Assembly (NCBI RefSeq): GCF_000009905.1
Contig: NC_006177.1
Location: forward strand, 2,666,001 to 2,730,000
Direction: 5' to 3'
DNA length: 64,000 nt
DNA from: Symbiobacterium thermophilum IAM 14863
Lineage (GTDB): Bacteria; Bacillota; Sulfobacillia; Symbiobacteriales; Symbiobacteriaceae
Both the position numbers and the translations under genes were made by a program. Shown piece after piece: positions 32,822 through 41,338 of the stretch (positions are counted from its first letter, which is position 1; the number at the start of each line of letters is the position of its first letter). The notes under the pieces are model-generated. The model did not search any database, was not told where the DNA came from, and was given only the letters and a program-made list of their open reading frames with translations.

Positions 32822-33397
32822 CTACTTGCTGGCCGGCATGACCTCGTGGTCCACGTGCCGGGCGCCCTTAACGGCGCTGATCAGGTTGATGGCCACCCGC
32901 GCCCCGTCGCCGGCGGTGATGATGGTGTGCACGCTGGTGCCGGCGCACGTCCCCGCGGCCCACAGGCCCTCGACCCGGGTCCGGCCCTCCCGGTCCACGG
33001 CAACGACCTCCTTGATCCGGGGTTCGGGCCCCTCGACGATCTCCGCGCCGGCCTGGCGGGCCAGCTCGCAGTTGGCGCCCAGGCAGAGGATGACCTGGCG
33101 GGCCTCGTAGGCCTCGCCGCCCTCCGTCTCCAGGCGGAACCCCTCACCCTCGCGGCGCACCGCCGTCACCTTGGCCTTCACCAGGTTGGCCCCGGCGGTC
33201 TGCGCCTGCTTCTTGCCCAGGTCCACCAGGTCGTTGCCGGTCACCCCGTCGGGGAAGCCGAGATGGTTCGGAATCCAGGCACGGCGGGTCATGGACTGGT
33301 CGGCGTCCAGCAGCAGCGTCTTCAGCCCGGCCCGGGCGGTGAACGTTGCGGCACTCGCACCGGCGGGCCCGGCGCCCACGATCGCGACGTCGTACAT
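32822..33397 (-). CDS. Small thioredoxin-reductase-like FAD protein
   Basis: 191 residues, much shorter than thioredoxin reductase (~310). The FAD dinucleotide fold is intact: VAIVGAGPAGASAATFTARAG (3-23) with LLLDAD, the intermediate ARQVILCLGANC, and the C-terminal FAD motif VEGLWAAGTCAGTSVHTIITAGDGARVAINLI. The NADPH-binding domain and the redox CxxC are missing, so it cannot act like TrxB alone. It belongs to a group of mini-flavoproteins of unknown partner. AAGGAGG precedes ATG 33397. No obvious operon partners. Confidence 0.8.
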   Translation of the reverse strand: MYDVAIVGAGPAGASAATFTARAGLKTLLLDADQSMTRRAWIPNHLGFPDGVTGNDLVDLGKKQAQTAGANLVKAKVTAVRREGEGFRLETEGGEAYEARQVILCLGANCELARQAGAEIVEGPEPRIKEVVAVDREGRTRVEGLWAAGTCAGTSVHTIITAGDGARVAINLISAVKGARHVDHEVMPASK

Positions 33398-33592
33398 TCC
33401 TGCTTCCTCCTTTACATTCTTATTCCGTTAGTTAGACGACGTTTCCTCCCCGAAGGGAGCGGTGTAACCGACCGTAGGTTCGGGCACCCCCGGGGCAAGG
33501 CTGGCAGGGCCGTTCCCCCGGCCGCGGCTCGGGGCGGCCGCGGCTGGGGTTGGCCGTATCCAGCCGCTGCTGGAGGTGGCCCTGGATAGGGA

Positions 33593-34066
33593 TCAGCGTC
33601 CGCCGCGCGGCAGCCGCTTCTCCATCTGGTGCCGGGTGATCTCGTAGCCCAGCGACTCGTAGAGCCCCAGCGCCACCTGGTTGGCGGCGGTCACCATGAG
33701 CATCACGGAGTGGCACCCGCTGGACCGCAGGTACTCCTCACCGGCCTCCATGAGCCGCCGGCCGACGCCCCGGCCCCGCATGCGCGGGTGCACGTAGATG
33801 GCGCTCACCTCGCCCCGCCGCCGGTGGCGGTAGTCCTGCTCGACCACGAGCCAGATAAAGCCGCACAGGCCGAGGGGGTCCTCGGCCACCAGCACCATCT
33901 GCGACGGGTCGCGGGCCGCGGCCCGCAGCTGGTTCCGCCTGCGGGCCATGAAGTCCACGTCCACGACAAACCCGGGGAAGTTCGACTCGTACAGTTCGGG
34001 CATGAAGGAGAGGATCTCTGCGGTGTCGGTGACGTAGTCGAAGGGGCGGATGCGGACCTCGGCCAC
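33593..34066 (-). CDS. GNAT-family N-acetyltransferase (RimI-like)
   Basis: 157 residues. The acetyl-CoA-binding motif is clear: GEVSAIYVHPRMRGRGVGRRLMEAGEEYL (Q/RxxGxG/A), followed by VMLMVTAANQVALGLYESLGYEI. Substrate not predictable; RimI-like enzymes acetylate protein N-termini or small molecules. Start chosen at GTG 34066, with AAGGA seven bases upstream; ATG 34099 would overlap the methyltransferase gene by 29 bp. Either way the gene is immediately downstream of menG. Confidence 0.82.
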   Translation of the reverse strand: MAEVRIRPFDYVTDTAEILSFMPELYESNFPGFVVDVDFMARRRNQLRAAARDPSQMVLVAEDPLGLCGFIWLVVEQDYRHRRRGEVSAIYVHPRMRGRGVGRRLMEAGEEYLRSSGCHSVMLMVTAANQVALGLYESLGYEITRHQMEKRLPRGGR

Positions 34067-34070
34067 CTCC

Positions 34071-34826
34071 CTATCCTTCTCGGCGCTTGGTTCCCACATG
34101 AATCGCCACCGTCCCCAGCATCAGCAGCTGGTAATCCGTCTCCACGAACCCGGCCTCCCGGAAGAGCTCCTCCAGCTGGTCCGGGAAGGGGTAGTTGTCC
34201 AGTGAGCGGGAGAGGTACGTGTACGGGCGCACCTTGGCCTGGCGGCCGGCCTTCACCACGAACCAGTCGATGAGCGGCAGGAAGGTCTTCCAGTACACGA
34301 AGAAGCCGAAGCGGATGAAACGGCTGAAGGGCTTGGAGGCCTCCAGGCAGATGAAGCGGCCGCCGGGCTTCAGGACCCGGTAGATCTCGGACAGGGTCCG
34401 GGGGATCGACGCGACGTTGCGCATCGCCCACCCCATGGTCACGCCATCGAACGTGTTGTCCGGGAAGGGCAGGTCCATGGCGTTGCCGAGCTGCAGGGTG
34501 ATCAGGTCCTTGTACGGCGAAGCGGCGACGCGGCGCCGGCCCACCTCCAGCATGCCTTCGGAGATGTCCACCCCGATGACCTTGCCGTCCGGCGCGACCT
34601 GCGCGGCGTCCAGCAGCGTGAGGTCGCCGGTGCCGCAGGCCACGTCCAGGATGTGGTCACCGGGCCGGAAATGGGTCTGGGCGACGAACTCCCGGTGCCA
34701 CTTCTCCCACTGGCCGGCCGACATGACCTGGTTCATCGCGTCGTAGTTCTCGGCGATCTTGTCGAAGAGCTCGCGGACGTACTGCTCCTTCTCCTCCGGC
34801 GACGGAGGCTGGTAGCCAGGGGCCAT
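34071..34826 (-). CDS. menG: Demethylmenaquinone methyltransferase (MenG/UbiE)
   Basis: 251 residues. Class I methyltransferase motif I ILDVACGTGDLTLL (~59), acidic VIGVDISEGML (~84), GNAMDLPFPDNTFDGVTMGWAMRNV (~113) and YRVLKPGGRFICLE (~148) are the UbiE/MenG signatures; VRELFDKIAENYDAMNQVMSAG at the N-terminus is typical. It makes the last methylation of menaquinone for the respiratory chain. ATG 34826 is preceded by GAGGAGG. Other men genes are not in the window. Confidence 0.9.
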   Translation of the reverse strand: MAPGYQPPSPEEKEQYVRELFDKIAENYDAMNQVMSAGQWEKWHREFVAQTHFRPGDHILDVACGTGDLTLLDAAQVAPDGKVIGVDISEGMLEVGRRRVAASPYKDLITLQLGNAMDLPFPDNTFDGVTMGWAMRNVASIPRTLSEIYRVLKPGGRFICLEASKPFSRFIRFGFFVYWKTFLPLIDWFVVKAGRQAKVRPYTYLSRSLDNYPFPDQLEELFREAGFVETDYQLLMLGTVAIHVGTKRREG

Positions 34827-34902
34827 CAGAACGCCTCCTCAGTTCATCTGCATTCGCACGGCCGTGCCGCCGCCCATCGCCCCGCGCGACCCGACCGGCC
34901 GT

Positions 34903-35664
34903 TCACCGCTGCTTCTCGGCCCAGGGGCACAGGTACCGCTCGGCGATGTCCAGCACCACGTAGAAGCCGAATCCCATCAGCGCCATCGCCATGACCCCGG
35001 CGAACATCTTGCTGTACGCGTGCATCGACCAGGCGTCCCACACGTACGACCCCAACCCCCGGCGGGTGGCGTAGGTCTCGGCAAAGAACAGGACGGCCAC
35101 GGCGGTGCCCGTGCTCAGCCGCAGCGCCGTGAAGATGGCGGGCAGCGCCGCCGGCAGGATGACATGGCGGTAGATCTGCGCCTCCCCGCCGCCGAGGGAC
35201 TGGACCGACCGGATCAGCCCGCGGGGGACGTTCGCAGCGGCGTCCTTCACGGTGACGAGGATCTGGAAGAAGATGACCAGCGTGATCAGGAAGATCTTGG
35301 ACTCGTCGCCGATCCCCAGCACGACCATGATCACCGGCAGGAAGACCACCTTGGGCACCGGGTAGGTCAGGTAGACCAGCACCGATCCCACCGGGCCTCC
35401 CGAGCGGCCCAGGTAGAGCCCGAGAGGTACCCCGAGGGCCAGGGAGATCAGGGTCGAGGCGATGACCCGGTAAGCGGAGGCGAGGAAGTGCTCCACCAGC
35501 GGCCCGCCGGGCTTCACCCCTTCGAGGAAGGCGGCCACGGCCGGGCCCAGCCGGGGGAAGGCGGCGACGCCCCGCCAGATGTTGAGCCAGATGGCCAGCC
35601 CTTCCCAAGCCAGGGCGAGGATGGCCAGGGCGACGGCGTAATGATACCAGCGGTACCTAGGCAC
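34903..35664 (-). CDS. ABC transporter permease, NitT/TauT type
   Basis: 253 residues with six hydrophobic segments and the permease-ATPase contact loop (QSLGGGEAQIYRHVILPAALPAIFTALRLSTG, ~residues 156-187). It forms the membrane channel of an importer with the ATPase whose gene overlaps its start by 8 bp and the lipoprotein receptor further upstream. Substrates of this family include nitrate, sulfonates and thiamine precursors; nothing here decides. GTG 35664 start with GGGGGTG upstream. Confidence 0.9.
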   Translation of the reverse strand: MPRYRWYHYAVALAILALAWEGLAIWLNIWRGVAAFPRLGPAVAAFLEGVKPGGPLVEHFLASAYRVIASTLISLALGVPLGLYLGRSGGPVGSVLVYLTYPVPKVVFLPVIMVVLGIGDESKIFLITLVIFFQILVTVKDAAANVPRGLIRSVQSLGGGEAQIYRHVILPAALPAIFTALRLSTGTAVAVLFFAETYATRRGLGSYVWDAWSMHAYSKMFAGVMAMALMGFGFYVVLDIAERYLCPWAEKQR

Positions 35665-36382
35665 CGCCGTTCACCCCCTTCTCCAGGGCGTCGCGCACGC
35701 GGTTGACCATGCTGTGGAACGCGTCGGCCCGCCGGTCACCCACGGCGGGGTTTGCGAACAGGTCCACCACGCGACCGGGACGCCGCGAGAGCACCAGGAT
35801 CTGCTGGCCCAGGTAGACCGCCTCGGTGATGGAGTGGGTCACGAGCACCAGACTGGTCTGGCGCTTGCGCCAGATCGCCAGCAGCAGGTCCTGCATCTCC
35901 TCCCGCGTGAGGGCGTCCAGAGCGGAGAAAGGCTCGTCCATGAGCAGGAGGTCCGGCCCCAGGGCGAGCGCGCGGGCGATCGCCACCCGCTGCTGCTGGC
36001 CGCCCGAGAGCTGGTGCGGCCAGCGCCTGGCCAGGTCGGCGATGCCCACCTCGCGCAGGGCCTGGTCGGCCGCGTCCACCGGAAGCCGGCGGATGCGCAG
36101 GCCGAGGGCAGCATTCTCACGAACGGTTTTCCAGGGAAGCAGGCCGTAATCCTGCAAGATCAGCGCGGTTCCCGGCCTCCGGGGCTGCACCGGCGCGCCG
36201 TCGACCAGCAGCTCGCCGGCGGTGATGGGCAGCAGTCCGGCGATCAGGCCGAGGAGGGTGGTCTTGCCGCAGCCGGACGGCCCCACCACCGCCAGCGTTT
36301 GGCCCCGAGGCAGGTCAAAGGAGACGTCGCGTAGCGCGACCGTCTCCCCATAAGCATAACTCACTTTCCGTGCTTTGATCAT
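35657..36382 (-). CDS. ABC transporter ATP-binding protein, NitT/TauT type
   Basis: 241 residues. Walker A GPSGCGKTT (~34), Q-loop ILQDYGLLPWKTV (~75), signature LSGGQQQRVAIARAL (~123), Walker B LLLMDEPFSALD (~145) and switch His in VTHSITEA. It powers the importer formed with the adjacent permease. The gene begins 33 bp after the substrate-binding protein stop and overlaps the permease gene, so all three are one operon. Confidence 0.93.
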   Translation of the reverse strand: MIKARKVSYAYGETVALRDVSFDLPRGQTLAVVGPSGCGKTTLLGLIAGLLPITAGELLVDGAPVQPRRPGTALILQDYGLLPWKTVRENAALGLRIRRLPVDAADQALREVGIADLARRWPHQLSGGQQQRVAIARALALGPDLLLMDEPFSALDALTREEMQDLLLAIWRKRQTSLVLVTHSITEAVYLGQQILVLSRRPGRVVDLFANPAVGDRRADAFHSMVNRVRDALEKGVNGGA

Positions 36383-36415
36383 GTTCCGCTCCTCCGCCCG
36401 GATCTCGGGGGAACC

Positions 36416-37420
36416 CTACTCGCCCTGCGGGTAGAGCGTCGTGTTCACGATCTCGTCGTAGGAGACCCGCTTGGAGATGTACCCCTTCTCCAGCAGCCAC
36501 TCCACGACGTCCTCCACCTCGGTGCGACCGGGCGCCTGCGCGGGGGAGAAGGTGATCACCTTCCAGGAGTCCTTGATCTCGGGCGGCAGGTTGGCCTCGG
36601 TGGCCAGCAGCTCCTTGTACGCCTCGGGATCGCGGTCGATGTCGATGACGGCCATGTTGTAGGCGACGAAGAACCGCTTGATGGCCTCCGCCTTCTCCTT
36701 CACCGCGTCCTCCCGGAACACGATGACCGACTGCGAGTAGTTGCGCTTGGCCTCGGCGTCGTTCAGCACCACGGTGCCGCCCTTGTGAACCGCCAGGGAA
36801 AGCAGCGGCTCGGGCAGGGTGGCGGCCTTCACGTTGCCGCTCATCAGGTTTTCGAACCGCAGCGGGATCTGCGGGATGGAGACAAGCTCCACCTCGTCGA
36901 GGGCAATCCCGTTCTCCAGCAGCAGCTTTTCGGTGACGTAGTGGATGATCGTGTTGGTGGCGATCGCAATGTCGGCGCCCTTCAACTGCTCGGGCTTGGT
37001 GATGCCCGATCCGGGCGCGGACACGATGGCGAACGGCCCCTCCTCGATGGTGGCGCCCAGGTTAATGGAAGTGATCTGCAACGGCGTGCCGTTGTCGTGC
37101 AGCGACACCGCGCCCATGATGTCCGTGAGCGTCCCGTCGATCTGCCCGCTGGCCAGCGCGGCGTCACGCTCGGCCGCTGAGTTGAACCTGACCAGCTCGA
37201 CCTCCACGCCCTGCTGGCGGTAGTAGTCCTTGCTCGCGGCCACCCAGAAAGGCAGGCCGTCGATGGTCGGAATCTGCCCGATCTTCAGTTGTCCCACAGT
37301 CTCCGGCGCGGCCGGAGTCGCCGGCTCCTTCTGATACGCGTTCTGCGGTTTCCCGCCGCAGCCTGCCAAAAGCCCGATTGCCAGTACAGCGGCCAGAATC
37401 CGCACGAGCTTCGTCTTCAT
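36416..37420 (-). CDS. ABC transporter substrate-binding lipoprotein, NMT1/SsuA-like
   Basis: 334 residues. Lipoprotein signal MKTKLVRILAAVLAIGLLAGCGG with LAGC lipobox at ~residue 21. The mature part is a periplasmic-binding-protein type 2 fold of the NMT1/TauA class (GQLKIGQIPTIDGLPFWVAASKDYYRQQGVEVELV, SGQIDGTLTDIMGAVSL, ADIAIATNTIIHYVTEKLL). It captures a small organic substrate outside the membrane for the permease and ATPase encoded next. ATG 37420 with GGAGG ten bases upstream. No riboswitch is recognisable in the leader, which has a strong promoter and a palindrome. Confidence 0.9.
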   Translation of the reverse strand: MKTKLVRILAAVLAIGLLAGCGGKPQNAYQKEPATPAAPETVGQLKIGQIPTIDGLPFWVAASKDYYRQQGVEVELVRFNSAAERDAALASGQIDGTLTDIMGAVSLHDNGTPLQITSINLGATIEEGPFAIVSAPGSGITKPEQLKGADIAIATNTIIHYVTEKLLLENGIALDEVELVSIPQIPLRFENLMSGNVKAATLPEPLLSLAVHKGGTVVLNDAEAKRNYSQSVIVFREDAVKEKAEAIKRFFVAYNMAVIDIDRDPEAYKELLATEANLPPEIKDSWKVITFSPAQAPGRTEVEDVVEWLLEKGYISKRVSYDEIVNTTLYPQGE

Positions 37421-37476
37421 CAGGTGTCGTCCTCCATTCACCGCCGCACGCGGTCTATGTTGGGATCCCTCAATAT

Positions 37477-37528
37477 GGCTATAGCCGAAATCCTAACCCA
37501 ATGTAGCAATGGCCTATACCCGTGTCAA
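37477..37528 (-). promoter_or_regulatory. Promoter and palindrome of the ABC importer operon
   Basis: Minus strand: TTGACA (37528-37523), 17-bp spacer, TACATT (37505-37500). Shortly downstream of the predicted start is the perfect 10-bp palindrome GGCTATAGCC (37477-37486), a possible operator. Confidence 0.65.
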
Positions 37529-37624
37529 CAAAGGGTCATGAGGCTGTCCAATTCCGGACAGCCCTTTTCCGGGACGACGTCCGGGCCGGTCCCTGCCACT
37601 GCGGATAGCAGGCCAGGACTGTCC

Positions 37625-38656
37625 CTATCCACTGGAGAGCCGCCGTTCGAGCCGCTGCGCCCACCGACGGTAGTTCGCCGCCTCTGCCTCGATCGCATCG
37701 CACAGATGCCGCTGGTCATCCAGGCTGTGTCTGATCGGAACGTTGTGCCGCCGCAGCAGGCTGCTGATGGTCCCGAAGCTCAGGTCATCCGCTCTGACTT
37801 CGATGAGGGTGATCCCGTGGGTCTCGCTGAACCTGCGTTTGATGTCATCGCGCATCCTCTGCTCCTGCAGTTGCGTGTCTGAAGGATAACGCTGCGTGGT
37901 TCGGTAATGCTGGGGCCCCTGAAACTCCAGGGCAACCCGGGACACAGGGAGGAGCAGGTCGTAGTGCAGCTGCCCTCCGGTGAACGGGTTGACCAGCCGC
38001 AACACCTCGCCGTTCTCAATGAGGAGCTGGTCGACGACCAACACCGCGACGATGCACTTCAGCAAGTATTGGCCTACGGAGTACCGCTCCTTCAACCTGG
38101 CGAGGCGCAGCCCTTCGTAGAAATCCTGCACGTCCGCATGCCGGTTTTCGTCGATGATGTTCACCGTCTCGAAGCGGTAGACCTTGCACCGCCCTGCGCG
38201 GACCACCTCACCAACAAGCCAGCCGTAATGGCTGAGGATCCGCACGTACTTCCTCAGGCTGATCCGGGAGCACCGCATCACGTGCTGGAGTTGGGCGTAA
38301 TCGAACTCACCCACCCCCCGGATGTGCGCCCACAGCCACTTTGCCCCGTGGGGGATGCGCCGGTCCAGCACGAGGTCCACGGGGATGGTAAACGCGCGCG
38401 TGCCGCGCCACAGGGCGCAGCACTCGAACTCGCGCGTGCCCAAGGAGTCCAGCTGAATCCACCGAAGGGCATCCAGCGCGCGCATGTGCTGCTTCAGACG
38501 GTACTGCGACAGCCCCGTAACGCGCCGCAGTTCGGCCCATGTCAGGCGCGTCTTCTGCTTTCGGATCGCCCGCAGGTAGCACCAGAGCACCCGGGCACTG
38601 TCCGTCAGCTCCCCGTCATCCAGGAGTTGGTGCGGGACGGCGACCTCCGTGAGCAT
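37625..38656 (-). CDS. Double helix-turn-helix protein with Vsr/DUF559-like nuclease domain
   Basis: 343 residues. Two winged-helix-like segments are visible (LTWAELRRVTGLSQYRLKQHMRAL at ~38-61; FDYAQLQHVMRCSRISLRKYVRIL at ~118-141). The C-terminal third (~228-300) has the pattern of PD-(D/E)XK endonucleases of the Vsr/DUF559 group: HYDLLLP (D233), VALEFQGPQHY (E244, Q246, H250), RMRDDIKRRF (D270, K273) and HGITLIEV. Combined DNA-binding and nuclease folds suggest a sequence-directed DNA-cutting or -binding protein; function unknown. ATG 38656 has GAGGTG nine bases upstream. It abuts the 250-bp repeat array and lacks other partners. Confidence 0.65.
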   Translation of the reverse strand: MLTEVAVPHQLLDDGELTDSARVLWCYLRAIRKQKTRLTWAELRRVTGLSQYRLKQHMRALDALRWIQLDSLGTREFECCALWRGTRAFTIPVDLVLDRRIPHGAKWLWAHIRGVGEFDYAQLQHVMRCSRISLRKYVRILSHYGWLVGEVVRAGRCKVYRFETVNIIDENRHADVQDFYEGLRLARLKERYSVGQYLLKCIVAVLVVDQLLIENGEVLRLVNPFTGGQLHYDLLLPVSRVALEFQGPQHYRTTQRYPSDTQLQEQRMRDDIKRRFSETHGITLIEVRADDLSFGTISSLLRRHNVPIRHSLDDQRHLCDAIEAEAANYRRWAQRLERRLSSG

Positions 38657-38754
38657 GGCAGGCATCACCTCGGGAAAGCGCGGTTCACTCTATGATCAGA
38701 TTCTTGCAACTTCCAATAATTTCCTTCTCCCCGAAGCCGGCCAGGACCACGAAT

Positions 38755-40126
38755 GTGTACTTCCCCCAAACCCGCATGCCACAAGCCTTCCCCCGTCTGC
38801 GAGCCCCGTATGCCGGCTACCGCCCGGGTCAGTGAAACGAGTGTGCACTCTCCCGAAGCCCGCATCCCACAAGCCCTTCCCGGCTCGCAGGCCCCAAAAT
38901 CTCGCATGGTGCCGGGCTTCCGCGGAAGTGCACGTTCATGTCAACGTCAGCGTCACTGGCTCGCACTTCACCTGCAGACGATCTCACCACCGATCCCCGC
39001 CGGCGCCATCGCCCTTCCACAGCACCTCCGACGTCCTCCACCGCTCCCGCTGTTGCGGCCACCACGTACCGCCAACCGTCAGTGAAACGAATGTGCACTT
39101 TCCTGAAGCCCGCATCCCACACGCCTTTCCGGATCTGCAGACCCCAGACCCTGCATGGTGCCGGGCTTCCGCGAAAGTGCACATTCATGTCAACGTCAGC
39201 GTCACTGGCTCGCACTTCACCTGCAGACGATCTCACCACCGATCCCCGTCGGCGCCATCGCCCTCCCCGAGCGCCTCCGACGTCCTCCACCGCTCCTGCT
39301 GTTGCGGCCACCACGTACCGCCAACCACCGGTGTAACGAGTGTGCACTTTCCTGAAGCCCGCATCCCACAAGCCCTTCCCGGCTCGCAGGCCCCAAAATC
39401 TCGCATGGTGCCGGGCTTCCGCGGAAGTGCACGTTCATGTCAACGTCAGCGTCACTGGCTCGCACTTCACCTGCAGACGATCTCACCACCGATCCCCGCC
39501 GGCGCCATCGCCCTTCCACAGCACCTCCGACGTCCTCCACCGCTCCCGCGGGTCAAGCTCACCACGTGCCGCAGACCGCCAGTGAAACGAATGTGCACAT
39601 TCCTGAAACCCGCATCCCACAAGCCGTTCCCGGCTCGCCGACCCCCGATCCCGCATGGCGCCGGGCTTCCGCGGAAGTGCACATTCATGTCAACGTCAGC
39701 GTCACTGGCTCGCACTTCACCTGCAGACGATCTCACCACCGATCCCCGCCGGCGCCACCACCCTTCCACAGCGCCTCCCACATCCTCCACCACTCCCGCG
39801 GGTCAAGCTCACCACGTGCCGCAGACCGCCAGTGAAACGAATGTGCACATTCCTGAAACCCGCATCCCACAAGCCGTTTCCGGCTCGCCGACCCCAGATC
39901 CCGCATGGCGCCTGGCTTTCGCCCAAGTGCACGTTCGTGACAGCATCGACGTCACTTGGTCCCTCCAAGTACCCGAAAGACTTCCTCCACCGTCCCCTGA
40001 TCGCAGCTACCTCGTGCCGCCAACCGCCCGCGTCACGAATCTGCACTTCTCCCAAGCCCGCAACCCCAAACACGCCACGAATCGCCAGCCCTGCGGCCCG
40101 CATCCCCGGCGTTCACGAAAGTGCAC
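38755..40126. repeat. Array of 250-bp tandem repeats, each with an inverted GTGCAC pair
   Basis: The 1.6-kb stretch 38657-40277 has no credible gene. A motif like GAATGTGCACTTTC..GAAGCCCG (A) has its GTGCAC at 38843, 39093, 39342, 39593 and 39843, with a degenerate CTGCAC copy at 40041 and a GTGTAC copy at 38755. Its inverted partner CGGGCTTCCGCGGAAGTGCAC (B) has GTGCAC at 38928, 39177, 39427, 39677, 39927 and 40121. Spacing A-A and B-B is 249-251 bp in the core; A to B is 80-85 bp, so each unit can form a ~100-base hairpin. The ~165 bp between pairs are also highly conserved. The period is mostly not a multiple of three and open frames exist in every phase, so coding is unlikely. The last unit is shortened and diverged. 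Confidence 0.9.
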
Positions 40127-40228
40127 ATCGACCCCCAACGCCAACCTCGCCCGGTGGTTCGGGCCCGCGGGCCAGTGCCAGAGCCCCAAGAAGGAGAAAG
40201 GCCCGCCCGGGATCCCTTCTCCGGCACA

Positions 40229-40267
40229 AGATAAGAAACCCCCGCCGTCCGGGAGGGACGGCGGGGG
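40229..40267 (-). terminator. Intrinsic terminator of the YbjN-like gene
   Basis: On the minus strand CCCCCGCCGTCC (40267-40256) pairs with GGACGGCGGGGG (40250-40239), followed by TTTCTTATCTT. It starts 11 bases after the stop codon of the 40278 gene. Confidence 0.85.
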
Positions 40268-40277
40268 AAGATGCGAC

Positions 40278-40670
40278 TCACTGCACCGGCGTGTTCATGT
40301 ACGACACGAAACGTTCCGCACCCAGGCGGACAATTTTCAGCGCCCGGTCAAACACGGGCTTGAACCCTTCGGGGGGATCGATGAGCATTTCCACCGAAGC
40401 CCATACGTTGTCCTCCACCAGGTGAAGCTTCACCACTTTGATCTCCGCATTCACCCGACAGGCGGCTGCCAGGGCCCGCTCACGCTCAGCCGCGCTCTCG
40501 ACCTTCCAGATGTTCGGCAGACACAGCCGGAAAAACGGTTCATCATCCTCAGAAGCGAAGAGCAGGTAGGTCAGCCCCTCGACCTTGAACACGATGTCGC
40601 CGTCGCTGTCGTAACGCGGCACGTACCCCTCTTCCTTCAGGTACTCGTAGTACATCTCCGCTTTGTTCAC
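40278..40670 (-). CDS. YbjN-domain protein
   Basis: 130 residues. The pattern MYYEYLKEEGYVPRYDSDGDIVFKVEGLTYLLFASEDDEPFFRLCLPNIW followed by RERALAAACRVNAEIKVVKLHL and VWASVEMLIDP matches the YbjN / type III secretion-chaperone-like fold (two-layer alpha/beta, protein-protein interaction). The function is unknown in bacteria of this kind. GTG 40670 with GAGGAGG six bases upstream. It lies 84 bp downstream of the NifX-like gene and between the repeat array and that gene. Confidence 0.78.
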   Translation of the reverse strand: MNKAEMYYEYLKEEGYVPRYDSDGDIVFKVEGLTYLLFASEDDEPFFRLCLPNIWKVESAAERERALAAACRVNAEIKVVKLHLVEDNVWASVEMLIDPPEGFKPVFDRALKIVRLGAERFVSYMNTPVQ

Positions 40671-40754
40671 AAGATACCTCCTCGGTCTTACTGGGGCTGG
40701 GCTCTTTCCGACTCAGCCCTTCGACTTCCGAAGAGGAATCTCCTGCCAGGGTCG

Positions 40755-41108
40755 TCAGTGGCAGCTGCAGCCGTCCCCCTCCAGCCCCTGATCCGTCAGC
40801 TTCAGTGTGCCCGCGAGATAATCCTGCAGGACCCGCCGGGCCTCGCCGTGGCAGCCGACGATGTACTCGACGCCGTGGCGGCGGAACAGTTCCCGGGCGT
40901 GCTGGGGAATGCCCCACGCCAGGACCAGGTTCACCCCCTGGTTGGCGAGAAAGACCGGCGGCGGGCCGCCCGGGCCGTGGCCAGGGTTCGCCACTTCTTC
41001 CGTGTGCACAACCTTTCCGTCCTCGACGTCCGCAATGAGATAGCTCCTGCAGTGGCCCACGTGCGGCGCCACGTCTCCGTCAGCGAGCGGTATGGCAATG
41101 CGCATCAT
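40755..41108 (-). CDS. NifX/NifB C-terminal-like (dinitrogenase cofactor) domain protein
   Basis: 117 residues. The RNase-H-like NifX/NafY fold is recognisable: MRIAIPLADGDVAPHVGHCRSYLIADVEDGKVVHTEEV, GVNLVLAWGIPQHARELFRRHGVEYIVG, and the tail with CSCH. Outside nitrogen fixation, such single-domain proteins are thought to bind iron-sulfur or metal clusters; no nif genes are visible here. ATG 41108 (or 41105) with GGAGG five bases upstream. Cys residues at positions ~20, 85 and the C-terminal CSC could bind metal. Confidence 0.82.
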   Translation of the reverse strand: MMRIAIPLADGDVAPHVGHCRSYLIADVEDGKVVHTEEVANPGHGPGGPPPVFLANQGVNLVLAWGIPQHARELFRRHGVEYIVGCHGEARRVLQDYLAGTLKLTDQGLEGDGCSCH

Positions 41109-41338
41109 GTTGTCCTCCTCATCCTTTGTCTGGCGGATACGGCCTCATTCCCACCCCGCATGGGCTGGGACCCCAGGCAATCTTACCCGATAGTGTCTCC
41201 CCCCGACGGTGACGCAGGTCACCATGCGGAGCCTCACCACCGTCCCGCCCCGCCGGCCACCCCAGCGCCGCCGCAAGCCCTCACGCTGAACCGGTCGCGG
41301 GGCTCGGGACGGCGTGTGCGGCGTCTTCCCTGCTCCAC

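Noticed and set aside
37421-37500. TPP riboswitch upstream of the NMT1-like importer
   Set aside because: No CTGAGA/ACCUGAUC-type thi-box elements are present in the leader, so a thiamine-precursor role is unsupported.
37542-37563. Hairpin GGCTGTCC/GGACAGCC as terminator of the nuclease-like gene
   Set aside because: The T-rich side (CTTTTCC) is on the plus strand, where no gene ends; on the minus strand no T tract follows, so the assignment was not made.
38755-40126. CRISPR array
   Set aside because: Unit length is 250 bp with conserved sequence throughout, there are no unique spacers, and no cas genes are nearby.
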